Shown in pieces: positions 27,207 to 36,251 of a stretch of DNA of 64,000 nt. Both the position numbers and the translations under genes were made by a program. The DNA is from Heyndrickxia acidicola. GTDB taxonomy: Bacteria; Bacillota; Bacilli; Bacillales; Bacillaceae_C. The notes beneath the pieces were generated by a model. That model was not told the origin of the DNA, did no database searches, and was given only the letters and a program-made list of their open reading frames with translations. Where the stretch lies: positions 2,616,847 to 2,680,846 of the forward strand of contig NZ_KV440953.1 of the NCBI RefSeq assembly GCF_001636425.1, written 5' to 3'. How positions within the stretch are numbered: position 1 is the stretch's first letter; every line of letters begins with the position of its first letter.

Positions 27207-27228
27207 AAAACTCGCTGTAGCGAGTTTT
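27207..27228 (-). terminator. Terminator of the chemoreceptor gene
   Basis: AAAACTCGC / GCGAGTTTT stem with a 4-base loop, T-rich after it on the minus strand. It lies about 45 bp past the stop codon. Confidence 0.75.
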
Positions 27229-27272
27229 AATAGATAGATGTATAATTACTTCCTTTTTATTTTTTGCTATAT

Positions 27273-28781
27273 CTAACTGTCTTCTCCTTGTGTAAGCTGT
27301 CCTGATAATTCCGTGAGATTTTCTGCAATTCCTTTTAATTTATGGATACCTTCAAAAATATGATCCATTGAGGACTTTGTATCAAGAGAGGAAGCCCTCA
27401 CATTTTGCATATCGGCGCCAATTAAAGCGGATTGATTCGCTGCGCCTTCCAAAGAGGCGGCTACTTCCTCAGAACCCGCAGAGATTTCTTCTGATGCCGC
27501 ACTCACCTTTTGAATTTGATTAGTTAGTGTTTGTATACTGGCATAAATAGTTTCAAAAGCAAATCCTGCCGCCTTTACAATTCCAGCGCCTTCTCCTACC
27601 TCATTTGTTTCCTTTTCCATTAAACCAGAAAGGGAGCCTGTTGCTTTATGTATATTCATAATGGTAGCAGTTATTTTTTTTGCCAATTCTTCAGTCTGCT
27701 CAGAGAGGTTTCTCACTTCCTCTGCCACTACAGCAAAACCTCGCCCGTTTTCCCCGGCCCTTGCCGCTTCAATCGTTGCATTAAGGGCGAGTAAGTTCGT
27801 TTGAGAGGCAACCCCCGATATAATTTTGGCCATCTCATCCACCTCCACCAATTGAACTCTAAGGTTTTGCATAGATTCTGTTACCTCAATGGCAGACTGC
27901 TCAATATCTTCAAAGATAGAAACGGTATTCTTAATATAGACACTTCCCTCATTCGCTTTTTCAAGCATCACTTCTGCTGTTTCAGTAGCCATGGAAGCCG
28001 ATTCGGCCACTTCGATAATTCCTGACGAAATATGCTCCATCGCCGCTGCACTTTCACGGGAGGCTGCAGCCTGTCCGGCCATTCGTGTATCTATATTGGT
28101 TACTGCATTTGATATCTGGTGCGTAGATTCAACGGCTTTTTCAGCATTGATGGTTAACCTTCCTGCATACTGTGCCAGATGATCAGAAGACGCTATTAGT
28201 TCCTTAAGCAGCTTTTGGATAATCTTCTGCTTCTCCTCTTTATCTGTTTGCAGCGAAGCCGTAATGCCCTTATTCGTTTTAATCTGTAAAATAGTAGCGA
28301 AACAAGTAAACAGCAGGAAGACCGCATGGATGGCTACCATTCCAAATGAATAATCATGCCGCCCAAAAACAACGTCAGGAAAAAAGAAAAAACCGCCAAT
28401 ATGCTGGAGAGCAAAAATAAGAGTTGAAATAATTACCAGCTTCATATTTTCATAAAAAGCAATAATGGCCATGACCATAAAGATGGAGAAGTGAAATTCC
28501 ACCATACCATTCGCACCCGCTACCATGGAAATGCTCGCAAAGGTCATACAAAGCGCTAGGATAAGAGGGAGTTGATTATGGTGACTTCTCCAGTATAAAA
28601 CGAGGCTTAATAAAAGCAGCAAGAATGGAGATGCAGCAATTCCAATTGTTACTAGAGGAGAATAAGTCGAAGCTCCATCCATTCCTCCGCTTATATATGG
28701 GTATATGAAGTGGACAGCGAGCGACATGATACAGGCAATTGCAGCGAATAAAAGCATTAATTTATTTCTTTTTACAATCAT
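27273..28781 (-). CDS. Methyl-accepting chemotaxis protein with multi-pass membrane sensor
   Basis: 502 residues. The first 190 or so contain about six hydrophobic segments and no large extracellular loop, unlike classical two-TM receptors. The rest is a long coiled-coil MCP domain with the conserved tip [20 protein letters not shown] and [19 protein letters not shown] that binds CheA and CheW. No HAMP domain is evident. It stands alone; upstream an AT-rich region with TTGTACA half-sites (28820-28826 and 28843-28849) may include the promoter. Ligand unknown. Confidence 0.92.
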   Translation of the reverse strand: MIVKRNKLMLLFAAIACIMSLAVHFIYPYISGGMDGASTYSPLVTIGIAASPFLLLLLSLVLYWRSHHNQLPLILALCMTFASISMVAGANGMVEFHFSIFMVMAIIAFYENMKLVIISTLIFALQHIGGFFFFPDVVFGRHDYSFGMVAIHAVFLLFTCFATILQIKTNKGITASLQTDKEEKQKIIQKLLKELIASSDHLAQYAGRLTINAEKAVESTHQISNAVTNIDTRMAGQAAASRESAAAMEHISSGIIEVAESASMATETAEVMLEKANEGSVYIKNTVSIFEDIEQSAIEVTESMQNLRVQLVEVDEMAKIISGVASQTNLLALNATIEAARAGENGRGFAVVAEEVRNLSEQTEELAKKITATIMNIHKATGSLSGLMEKETNEVGEGAGIVKAAGFAFETIYASIQTLTNQIQKVSAASEEISAGSEEVAASLEGAANQSALIGADMQNVRASSLDTKSSMDHIFEGIHKLKGIAENLTELSGQLTQGEDS

Positions 28782-29022
28782 TTTTACTCTCTCCGTTCTG
28801 GGAATTTACAAATTATGTGTTGTACACTTTTTATTATAATAGTTGTACAAATATTATACAAATTTAAAAGTACCAATTTTTTCTTTTCAAGATCGTTCAT
28901 TACTATCCCTTGATGTTTTCATCCGAAATAAATCAATTCTTTTTTTTAAGTAAAGTGGAAAATCAGATTGGTGTTCAATTCTCATTGAGCTTTCAAATAG
29001 ACATTAGATGTGCTTCCATCCT

Positions 29023-29153
29023 TCCTGCTGGTTGATTTTCGCTTCAGGCACTCGCTTTCCGCGGGTGGCCGGGAGCCTCGTCGCAAGCTCCTGCGGGGTC
29101 TCCCTAAGGCCAGCTGATCCCGCAGGAGTCTCGTGTCTTCCGCTCCAATCAAC
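29023..29153 (+). repeat. Family C repeat (Bacillaceae GC-rich palindromic repeat)
   Basis: Begins TTCCTGCTGGTTGATTTTCG, passes GGCACTCGCTTTCCGCGGG and AAGCTCCTGCGGGGTCTCC, and ends with CGCAGGAGTCTCGTG and CGCTCCAATCAAC. It is imperfectly palindromic. A partial second copy follows at 29205-29250. A 50-bp flank (CTTTCAAATAGACATT...GATGTGCTTCCATCC) is itself duplicated at 28990-29022 and 29178-29206. Other copies lie at 18851, 35743, 46812, 47001, 57300 and 63391. Confidence 0.85.
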
Positions 29154-29402
29154 ATTATGTTCAATTCTACATTTAGCTTTCAAATAGACATTGGATGTGC
29201 TTCCATCCTTTCTGCTGGCTGATTTACCCTTCATGTAATCACTTCAATCAATATTAGGATTATATTCAACACATTTGCCGCTGCCCTATGCCTGCCGATT
29301 TGAATCAATTGTGAGTGTCATTCTAAAGAAAGGATAACCATTATTCCGCTAAGTTTTAGCGGTTAAAATGATTTTTTCCTTTTCTTTTAAAAAGAAATGT
29401 GG

Positions 29403-29529
29403 TATAGTAAACTAGCGATGAGCTAATATGCATAAGACGAGATTGACGCGCCTTTATGGCAATGCACAATGTGGAGTGCTGTCTCTCGCCGCATTACGTA
29501 CAAAAAGACGCCTATTCGGCGTCTTTTTT
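29403..29529 (+). ncRNA. Possible small RNA with extended -10 promoter and terminator
   Basis: TGGTATAGT (29400-29408) is an extended -10 box. The transcript would start near 29415 and end at a strong hairpin (GACGCC / GGCGTC, A5/T6 flanks) at 29502-29529, giving about 115 nt. The interior can pair CGAGA with TCTCG (29440s and 29480s) and GCAC with GTGC. No open frame with a ribosome binding site fits, and no downstream gene is on this strand. I do not recognise a known riboswitch or RNA family. Confidence 0.4.
29502..29529. terminator. Bidirectional intrinsic terminator
   Basis: AAAAAGACGCC / GGCGTCTTTTTT. It can end the putative small RNA on the plus strand and the MarR gene on the minus strand. 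Confidence 0.85.
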
Positions 29530-29665
29530 CTATGATATGGATACCATTTTACTTTCTAGTAATATTTTTGTTAGGCTCTCTACAACCTCAATATTGATTA
29601 CTGTCCCCTATTTAACAAAGCCCTTTAAAAAACAGTCATAACGGCATCTGCATCAATAGTCATGA

Positions 29666-30130
29666 TTAAAAACCGCTTTCCATTAGATGATTGGATAGTT
29701 CTTTATGAATGCGAAGCAATGACTGGATATCTTCTTCTGGCATTTTATCTAATGCGAAAAGCATAGCCCTATAAGATAATGATTCTTTACTGGATTTTTT
29801 TGAAACTTCTTCACCTTTATTCGTTAATTTTACCTTTACTTCTCTGCGGTCTTCCTCAGAAAATCTTCTTTCTAACAACCCCATGTTAACTAATTTATCT
29901 ATGCCCACACTAACTGTACTTTTTGGAGAAATAAGTTTATCAGCCAGCTCCTGCTGCGTTAATTCAGGAAATGCAAATACTGTATTAAGAATGGATAACT
30001 GTTGTAAGGAAAGTCCAAATCCTTCAGCATTCTTTTTTGTTAATTTTGCAGTAGTTTTGTTAATAGCCCAAAATGATTGATACACTTCCATTACCTGCTT
30101 AACTTTTGGATCGGTAAAATTCAACTCCAT
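29666..30130 (-). CDS. MarR-family transcriptional regulator
   Basis: 154 residues from ATG 30130, nine bases after GGGAGG (a 15-codon upstream extension has no site of its own). Winged helix-turn-helix core: LSLQQLSILNTVFAFPELTQ, ELADKLISPKSTVSVGIDKL, and the wing RRFSEEDRREVKVKLT. It is probably autoregulated through a palindrome just upstream. No target gene is adjacent on the same strand, so its regulon is unknown. Confidence 0.9.
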   Translation of the reverse strand: MELNFTDPKVKQVMEVYQSFWAINKTTAKLTKKNAEGFGLSLQQLSILNTVFAFPELTQQELADKLISPKSTVSVGIDKLVNMGLLERRFSEEDRREVKVKLTNKGEEVSKKSSKESLSYRAMLFALDKMPEEDIQSLLRIHKELSNHLMESGF

Positions 30131-30146
30131 TATTCCATGCCTCCCA

Positions 30147-30161
30147 ATTGAATAGTTCAAT
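30147..30161. promoter_or_regulatory. Palindromic operator upstream of marR-type gene
   Basis: ATTGAA-TAG-TTCAAT, a perfect 6-bp inverted repeat 16 bp before the start codon, with further GTTCAA/GTTCG half-sites to 30190. Typical size and place for MarR autorepression. The remainder of 30162-30525 shows nothing I can name. Confidence 0.5.
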
Positions 30162-30525
30162 ACTAAACTGTTCAAAAATAAATTGTTCGCCTATAATCTA
30201 TTTTACACTATTTCTATTGGACGATTTTATTTGAAGCAGCTCTTTCAATAAGAAAATGTTGCGATGGTGAAATAAATGAGGTTCATTTTTGGAGGACACT
30301 TCTAATATTTAGCGGTATGAATGCCCCTAAAAAATTCGAAAGTTGTTGCTGAAATTCATAGGTTGCCATTCATATAGGTGCAATCAAGAACTCTTCCATC
30401 TTACTAAAGTCCTTTTTAAACTGCCGATTTTACAAAAAAGCTAAAAAGCTTTCTGTATCAAAAAACCTTCAGTAATACTGGACATACCTCTTCCATAAAA
30501 TGATTGAGAAAAGGGGGCCAATACG

Positions 30526-31026
30526 TTGATCATAAAATGTGTACCTCTGTTCTTATTTATTATATTGCTTGCTGGCTGTATGAAGGAGACTGTTCATGCA
30601 GATCTTTACACCTATATCCAGTACAACTTAAAGGAAGTTATACCGTTAGAAAAGAAAGCAGTGGAGTCCTATCAATCTGTTACAGGCTCAAATTATACGA
30701 GCGATCAAAGCTTATATACTACTTTAAATCATGATGTCATTCCAATGTATGCAGATTTCGTGACCCAATTAAAGGCAATCCATCCCGAAACAAAAGAAGT
30801 GCAAGATATCCATCATTTATATGTTAAGGCTGCCAGCCTCCAGCTTCAGGCATTTAGTATGATGTCAGAGGTGCTTATTAATAATGATCAAAGTAAAGTG
30901 CAAGAAGTAAACAGCATGCTTGAAGATGCAAGAAATATAATGAACAGGTATATGGACAGCCTGAATAAGCTGGCGAATAAACAGCATTTAACGTTGGAGG
31001 ATTATGATGTTTTCTCGACTATATAA
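30526..31026 (+). CDS. Small lipoprotein of unknown function
   Basis: 166 residues, start TTG 30526 eight bases after AAGGGGG. The signal peptide ends in a lipobox LLAGC with the lipidated cysteine at residue 18. The mature part is helical and acidic (four-helix-bundle-like), with no metal or catalytic motif that I recognise. It would be anchored to the outer face of the cell membrane. It stands alone. Confidence 0.75.
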   Translation: MIIKCVPLFLFIILLAGCMKETVHADLYTYIQYNLKEVIPLEKKAVESYQSVTGSNYTSDQSLYTTLNHDVIPMYADFVTQLKAIHPETKEVQDIHHLYVKAASLQLQAFSMMSEVLINNDQSKVQEVNSMLEDARNIMNRYMDSLNKLANKQHLTLEDYDVFSTI

Positions 31027-31125
31027 AAAAGCGCAAGGAGCCTGCTTATCGGCGACAAGCATAAAACAAGTCGGCTTGAAGGTTTGATTTGAAAGCTTCT
31101 ACCAGGATCTGGACAAGAAACATCT
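31026..31125 (+). repeat. Degenerate family D repeat
   Basis: AAAGCGCAAGGAGCCTGC, TTATCGGCGACAAGC and GATCTGGACAAG match parts of the family D repeat at 35925-36055, with the middle eroded. Confidence 0.45.
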
Positions 31126-31155
31126 ACAATTTTAGTAATTTGTAATTTCACGGTA

Positions 31156-31185
31156 AAAACAAAAAGGCTATCCACAATGACAGCC
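31156..31185 (-). terminator. Terminator of the metallo-beta-lactamase-fold gene
   Basis: On the minus strand GGCTGTC / GATAGCC stem, then TTTTTGTTTTT. Confidence 0.75.
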
Positions 31186-31240
31186 TGCTTTTATCTCATA
31201 CACTCGATAAGCTATATCAGAAAGAAGCTTGCATTTTTAA

Positions 31241-32167
31241 TTATAGAACAGGATTACATTTAGCCTTTTTTAACGCTCTTAAATTTCCAATAAATAATTC
31301 AGAGGATACCCATTCTTTATATTTCCTAGGTACCAAAATTTCTTCTGTATTAATGTCTGTGTTTGACAAAGTAATCAATTCGTTTAAGTAGTCCTTTAAC
31401 TTTGTTATATCTTCTGTTACACCAACTGGACCGTGGCCAGGAACCACTTTTTTAACATCAAATTTACTCATTCTATTTAAGGTGTTTGCCCATTCTAGGG
31501 GGTTCGACTCAGGGAAGATGGATGGATGAGTCTCAACAAACAATAGGTCACCCATAAAAATTATTTTATCTTCAGGCAAGTACAGGATAGAATCACATTC
31601 TGAGTGTCCGGTGCCAAGTGATGATATTATAGCATTTCGTTTTGTTCCATATATGGTGAATTCGCTCTTAAAGGTATATTGCGGCAATACTAATTCAAGG
31701 GTAGGCAATGATAATGCTATCTCTCTTAGGAAATTTATATTATGTTCTAACTTCTGATCTGTGGAAATCTTGCTTTGCTGGAGGAGTGATTCTATATAAT
31801 GATTCAATCCAGATATATCCTCTTTTTGTTTAGCAATTCTTTTGGGGTGATTTTCTTTCATTTTTTGAAGTGTTGTTTCACTAGCTAATATGTTACTGTT
31901 TTTAAGGATTTGGTTTCCTCTAATATGATCACCGTGCCAGTGGCTATTAACAACCCAAGAAACTGGTTGTTTTGTAATTCTTTCTGCGATTTCCTTTAAA
32001 TCTCCTGCAGCTTGCTGCGTGTTAAACGTATCAAAAACAATTGTTTTATCTCCCAAATCTATAATTCCTGCATTTGCAGCTGCTCCGCCGCCGTCTTTTG
32101 CAATTGCTGCATATACACCTTCCTGTATCTTTTCAAGTCTAAAGTGTTTTGAATTAATTTCCGGCAT
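31241..32167 (-). CDS. MBL-fold metallohydrolase
   Basis: 308 residues. Zinc ligands of the metallo-beta-lactamase fold are visible: VNSHWHGDHIRGN (HxHxDH), GTGHSECDSILY, MGDLLFVETH and the final VVPGHGPVG. It resembles subclass B3/quinoprotein-relay-type hydrolases more than glyoxalase II. There is no signal peptide, so it is cytoplasmic and substrate unknown; not evidence of beta-lactam resistance. SD AAGGGGAC precedes the ATG. Its upstream DNA is interrupted 23 bp before the start codon by a repeat element. Confidence 0.85.
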   Translation of the reverse strand: MPEINSKHFRLEKIQEGVYAAIAKDGGGAAANAGIIDLGDKTIVFDTFNTQQAAGDLKEIAERITKQPVSWVVNSHWHGDHIRGNQILKNSNILASETTLQKMKENHPKRIAKQKEDISGLNHYIESLLQQSKISTDQKLEHNINFLREIALSLPTLELVLPQYTFKSEFTIYGTKRNAIISSLGTGHSECDSILYLPEDKIIFMGDLLFVETHPSIFPESNPLEWANTLNRMSKFDVKKVVPGHGPVGVTEDITKLKDYLNELITLSNTDINTEEILVPRKYKEWVSSELFIGNLRALKKAKCNPVL

Positions 32168-32190
32168 AAATCAAGTCCCCTTTAAAAAAT

Positions 32191-32383
32191 GGCTCAGTTA
32201 AAGGACACTGTTGTTTTTTAGCTCATTCGTGTGAAACGGCAGTTTCACACGCCTTTCAGCAGAGCTGAAAGGTTATAGTAAAGAAAGGAACAAAAAGCAA
32301 ACTTGTTTGCATTTTGTTCCTTTCTTTACTATAAAAATGAGCTAAAAAACGAGCAGTTATCAACATTAAAAGTTAACACAGCC
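32191..32383 (+). repeat. GGCT-hairpin element (family B), complete cloverleaf copy
   Basis: 193 bp, flanked by a perfect 8-bp duplication TAAAAAAT (32183-32190, 32384-32391). Ends are GGCTCAGTTAAAGGACACTG and, in reverse, GGCTGTGTTAACTTTTAATG. An outer 14-bp stem (32214-32227 with 32336-32349) encloses three hairpins: 10-bp CGTGTGAAAC, 9-bp CCTTTCAGC, and a 22-bp stem starting TATAGTAAAGAAAGGAAC with a further 5-bp top. No coding capacity. Confidence 0.9.
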
Positions 32384-32465
32384 TAAAAAATAGAAGTCAC
32401 AGTTATGTATATTCTACTTTATTTTTAATTATTCCTTCTTTTACTAGCGCGCCCCTTTCGTGATT

Positions 32466-32832
32466 TTAAACAAATTCAAATAAATGTGGTTCCAACGCAA
32501 TAAAATGTGACATCCAACAATCCGAGTTCTCAGTTCCTATTTGGTGATTATTTTTGCAAACACGGTTATTTCCGTCTAATCCATCATATCCACAGCACCC
32601 ATTTAGTTTGCTTGTATCAGAATGATAGTTAGTGTTGATTAAATCCGTTAAGTTTATAATAATTAAACCCTTAGTATTAATATCTTGTGCACCAGTTTCA
32701 ATCCTAAAAAATCCTAAAAAATCCTTTAGGTATGTAATCTTCACCATCATTGTTATTTAATAAAGCTAAATCTTTTAATGCTGTTATCTCTTTAGAAATC
32801 TCTACTTTACATTTACGGCAAACTAGCCTCAT
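32466..32832 (-). pseudogene. Small CxxC protein gene frameshifted by a 10-bp duplication
   Basis: ATG 32832 (after GGGGA) opens MRLVCRKCKVEISKEI... and runs to a stop just after YIPKGFF. At that point ATCCTAAAAA is present twice in tandem (32701-32720, plus strand). Removing one copy restores a single 118-residue frame, YIPKGFFRIETGAQ..., through to the stop at 32466. It has an N-terminal CRKC pair and later NGCCGYDGLDG, NRVCKN and DCWM, suggesting a zinc-binding small protein. I have a recollection of intact Bacillus homologues of this type, but function is unknown. Confidence 0.75.
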
Positions 32833-33081
32833 TTGAAATAAATCCCCTTCATAACTCTAATACTGAAAAATATCATTATTTTTTATTTATACGTTACCTA
32901 TTGTCCATCCTAACTAATGTTGTCAATTGCTATGTTAAATTCATAAAAAACTCGCAGTAATTTTAATAAAGAAAAAATGACGTATACCAATTTATACGCC
33001 ATTTCTTATTAAGAAAGTACCCGAAAACGAATTCCTGTAATACTTACAAACCAGGTTTTTTTTAAGGTTTCTTATATTTTA

Positions 33082-33840
33082 TTAGAGATGAAGAAAGTCT
33101 TCTTTTACTTTTTCGGCTGTCCTTTCAATATCATTTGCCACCTGGGGAATCATAAATCCTACGAACAATGGCGACACAACATACCTAGCGACAATTTTAC
33201 AAACGATATACTCTCCCATGTTATAAAAAAATAAATTGTAGCTGTCACATTTCGATTCTGGATTGTCTACTAAGAATCGGACAGCTGTCTGAATACAATC
33301 CCCCATCGTTTCTACTTTTTCCATATCAAACAGCTTAACATTAAATTCTCGGAAGCCCATGATAGGGAAACTGGAAATATTAAATTCGACTGAATTGTCT
33401 TTATAAATTTCCACTCCTTGAAAATATTTAGGCTCTATTTTACTTTTGTAGTCCACATCCTCAAGAGCAACGATTTGCATATGAGGATGGCGAATGGTGC
33501 CTCCCGAAAGCGGACCATGGTTCTTATAAAAAATAACAGACTGATATTGCGGGTCCTTTTCCAATTTCAGCCAGTGACGAATACCAAATTTCAAAAGCTT
33601 ATATAAATGTTTCTTATCATAAAATGAAAGATTGCCAAAGCAATCATCCGTCTCGATTAGCACAAGCTGAAGTGTTTTCTGCAATGTAGGATATTTGTTT
33701 TTAAGCAGAATAATTGACTCATCCATTTCAATGATGTTTTGAAGCTCACTAGTTTGGCAAAATGGACAGGCTGTGTTTTGATTGTTGACAGTAACCGGTT
33801 TTTTCTTTCCTATTGATGACGCAAAATAAAGCTGCGACAT
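33082..33840 (-). CDS. GalT/HIT-like protein (DUF4931 type)
   Basis: 252 residues. N-terminal CPFC resembles the zinc site of galactose-1-phosphate uridylyltransferases, and GGTIRHPHMQIVAL carries the HxHxQ catalytic triad of the GalT/HIT superfamily. The protein may transfer or hydrolyse nucleotide phosphates; its exact reaction is unknown. It is encoded 12 bp after a VOC-family gene on the same strand and is probably co-transcribed with it. Confidence 0.75.
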   Translation of the reverse strand: MSQLYFASSIGKKKPVTVNNQNTACPFCQTSELQNIIEMDESIILLKNKYPTLQKTLQLVLIETDDCFGNLSFYDKKHLYKLLKFGIRHWLKLEKDPQYQSVIFYKNHGPLSGGTIRHPHMQIVALEDVDYKSKIEPKYFQGVEIYKDNSVEFNISSFPIMGFREFNVKLFDMEKVETMGDCIQTAVRFLVDNPESKCDSYNLFFYNMGEYIVCKIVARYVVSPLFVGFMIPQVANDIERTAEKVKEDFLHL

Positions 33841-33852
33841 TGAATCATCTCC

Positions 33853-34644
33853 TCACTCATTAACTTGAAAATAGGCTCCTGAAATTTCAGCTGCAGGAAG
33901 GGGTTTATCCCCGATAAACTTCATTAGAAAAGGGCCTTCTCCATGTCTTTCGAGATACTCAGAAACTCTATTATTTTTGCTTGATGTAAATATGAGATCT
34001 CCACCATTCAGAACAAGCTTGTGTGTTTCTTTTTCCTTTTCAAGAGGAGACATCCTTAGCCCGAGGCAATCAGCCCATCTATTGGCAGTCTTATAGCTGT
34101 CGTGAACAGCAAACACAACCTCTTTGAATGTTAAATTGCTGATGGAATGAGCTTGCTGATTTTTAGCAAGATCCTGTTTTCTTTCTTCGTCTGACTGATT
34201 CCATTGAATGAAGAATGGGTATGGGAGTTCATCGTTAGAAGCTTCGATAAATAGCATCTTCCATTGGATCGTGATGCCATCTTCCCTTGTCCTCTTTCCA
34301 GGTACAGGGCCATGTATCTTAAACCCCAAGTCTTTCATTCTTGCAGCAACAGAATCAATTTCATTTGTTCTAAGCGCAATTCTTCCAAACCCCTCCCTGT
34401 TCGGAAGCCATTGGACTGCTTGCTCAATTAAGTTATTTTCTAATGCTGCAGTTTCAGCAATAGTACGATGATTGATCCCCAGAAATTCGAGGTAGCTTAA
34501 ACCAAAATAGCTTAAAGCGTTAAAGGTGCCCCAATGAGCATGCTCGCCGCCCTGAGAGACTGAAAACCCTTTTTGTTTTAATGTTTCAGCGGTCACGATC
34601 GGATTGTTTGTAAAGTGCACCAGGTGATCAAAAGAAAGGTTCAT
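33853..34644 (-). CDS. VOC/glyoxalase-like domain protein
   Basis: 263 residues with the start LSFDHLVHFTNNP, typical of glyoxalase-like (Glyoxalase_3/VOC) proteins, and a second half beginning FKEVVFAVHD. A metal-binding His near the N-terminus (DHLVH) and a Glu in SYLEFLGI are compatible with VOC metal sites. Substrate unknown. First gene of a two-gene operon with the GalT-like protein. Confidence 0.78.
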   Translation of the reverse strand: MNLSFDHLVHFTNNPIVTAETLKQKGFSVSQGGEHAHWGTFNALSYFGLSYLEFLGINHRTIAETAALENNLIEQAVQWLPNREGFGRIALRTNEIDSVAARMKDLGFKIHGPVPGKRTREDGITIQWKMLFIEASNDELPYPFFIQWNQSDEERKQDLAKNQQAHSISNLTFKEVVFAVHDSYKTANRWADCLGLRMSPLEKEKETHKLVLNGGDLIFTSSKNNRVSEYLERHGEGPFLMKFIGDKPLPAAEISGAYFQVNE

Positions 34645-34704
34645 TAGAAATCACTCCTTTTATGCTTTATACTTCTATTTGAGTTAATAAATATTTTTTA
34701 AATA

Positions 34705-34740
34705 CAATATTGTTCATATTTGTTAATACTTGCAATATTG
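34705..34740. promoter_or_regulatory. Paired CAATATTG palindromes in a divergent control region
   Basis: CAATATTG at 34705-34712 and 34733-34740, 28 bp apart, between the divergent VOC and phosphoesterase genes. Possible shared operator; no assigned regulator. Confidence 0.25.
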
Positions 34741-34876
34741 ATATATTAATGGTTTTTCAATATGATTATGCTAAATCATTTTATTTTATAGTATACTTTA
34801 TTTAATCTATTATACCATCGCGGCCATGTCCGCATTTTCCTTCTGCTATTACATTATGGGAAAGAGTTGATCCAAA

Positions 34877-35596
34877 TTGAAACGGATACTTGCAATCAGC
34901 GATATTCACGGCTGTTACAATGAATTTAAAGAGCTGCTTTCGTTAGCGAAGTATAATGCTTCAAGTGATCAGCTTATTTTATTAGGGGACTACGTAGATA
35001 GAGGACCGAACAGCCGTGAAGTGGTTATGTTTATAAAAGAACTCGCAGAAAAAGACGGTGCGATTGTTTTAAAAGGGAATCATGATAAAATGTTTTGCGA
35101 TTGGCTTGAAGATCCGGCCCGGAACGAAAATCGTTTTTTTCGCAACGGAGGAATAACCACTATTGAATCCTTTCTTAGGGACAAAAATGTAAGCGCTATC
35201 TCTGAGGGTGGAATAAGAGACTACTTAAAGATACAATACAAGGAAGAACTTCAATTTCTATCCTCTCTTCCTTATTATTATGAATTAGAACAGTATATTT
35301 TTGTCCACGCAGGCATTAATCCAATCCATACAGATTGGAAAAAAACAATGAATGATGATTTGATTTGGATAAGGGATCCCTTTTTGTTTACTGACCATCC
35401 TTTCCAGCAAACCATTATACATGGACATACCCCAGCGATAAAGCTTCATAATAAGGCAAATATCTACTACGGACATAATAAAATTTGCATTGATGGCGGC
35501 TGTGTGCTTGGATACCAATTGAATTGCCTTGAAATTCTGAACGGAACATTCAGCGAATACTTTGTAAAAACTGCCGTACCAGCTCCATTTTTCTGA
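34877..35596 (+). CDS. Calcineurin-like metallophosphoesterase
   Basis: 239 residues with all five phosphoesterase motifs: DIHG, GDYVDRG, KGNHD, IFVHAG and IHGHT. This is the PPP-type serine/threonine phosphatase / ApaH-like group (PrpE-like), which dephosphorylates proteins or cleaves Np4N nucleotides. Start taken as TTG 34877; the Shine-Dalgarno sequence is weak. Monocistronic. Confidence 0.9.
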   Translation: MKRILAISDIHGCYNEFKELLSLAKYNASSDQLILLGDYVDRGPNSREVVMFIKELAEKDGAIVLKGNHDKMFCDWLEDPARNENRFFRNGGITTIESFLRDKNVSAISEGGIRDYLKIQYKEELQFLSSLPYYYELEQYIFVHAGINPIHTDWKKTMNDDLIWIRDPFLFTDHPFQQTIIHGHTPAIKLHNKANIYYGHNKICIDGGCVLGYQLNCLEILNGTFSEYFVKTAVPAPFF

Positions 35597-35742
35597 TTGA
35601 TCATACTTCATCAGTTTCTTTTTTCTTTGGCACTGTGACAAATCTATGTTGACTTTATCCCCAAATTGATTGGTCAGGACTGAACAGGCAGGACAAACTG
35701 CGCTGTGCAAATCTGAGTAATACTTAATGTTCATTAGAATTC

Positions 35743-35880
35743 AACGTTGATTGCAGTGAAAGGCCTGAGACTCCTGCTCAGAAAAGTGTGTAAGAAGAGA
35801 CCCCGCAGGAGCTTGCTATGATGACAGTCCCGCTACCGCCTGGCAAAAGTGAGTGACTGCAGCGAAAATCAATAGGGAAG
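35743..35880 (+). repeat. Family C repeat
   Basis: CGTTGATTGCAGTG, GAGACTCCTGCTC, GACCCCGCAGGAGCTTGCT, GAGTGACTGCAGCGAAAATC: a diverged copy of the 130-bp repeat, reversed relative to 29023-29153. Confidence 0.75.
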
Positions 35881-35924
35881 CTTTGCAGAGCCTTATTTTT
35901 TAAAAATGGAAAAAGGAAATCACA

Positions 35925-36055
35925 AGCGCTTGCTCATCGGCGTACGGATTTCATGGTCTTCTATTGCGATAAAGGAAACATAACAAGGCAGTTCATGAGA
36001 GTTAATGCCTACTTATCGGAGGAGTACTAGAAGGACGCTGGAGCTAGACAAAGGC
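35925..36055 (+). repeat. Family D repeat
   Basis: ACAAGCGCTTGCTCATCGGC, GATAAAGGAAACATAAC, TACTTATCGGAGGAG and GGACGCTGGAGCTAGAC. Related to 15209-15396 and, inverted, 49066-49219. Confidence 0.7.
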
Positions 36056-36085
36056 TGGATGGGTTAACTACTTATCTTTATAAAA

Positions 36086-36247
36086 GGCTCTTTTCGTAAA
36101 CTTTGTTGCTATTGGGCACAGTAATATCATTATAAATATGTGTTCAGTATTAAAACTTGTGAAGAGCTTCCGAAAAGTTGCCACGAAGACAGACAACTCA
36201 AGAAATAATCCTTTGTACGTAAAGCAACAATTTATGCGAAAACAGCA
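36086..36247 (-). repeat. GGCT-TIR element (family A), 162-bp copy
   Basis: Starts GGCTCTTTTCGTAAACTTTG and ends, in reverse, TGCTGTTTTCGCATAAATTG. It is flanked by a perfect 8-bp duplication TTATAAAA at 36078-36085 and 36248-36255. Interior TTGTACGTAAAG groups it with 38094 and 53499. The right-hand duplication overlaps the edge of the following terminator. Confidence 0.9.
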
Positions 36248-36251
36248 TTAT

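Noticed and set aside
28820-28850. Operator made of TTGTACA half-sites before the chemoreceptor gene
   Set aside because: The half-sites flank a TATAAT, but the pattern matches no regulator I know and could be chance in AT-rich DNA.
31241-32167. Beta-lactamase resistance gene
   Set aside because: The fold has the HxHxDH motif, but there is no signal peptide and no close match to known carbapenemase motifs; only a general MBL-fold call is justified.
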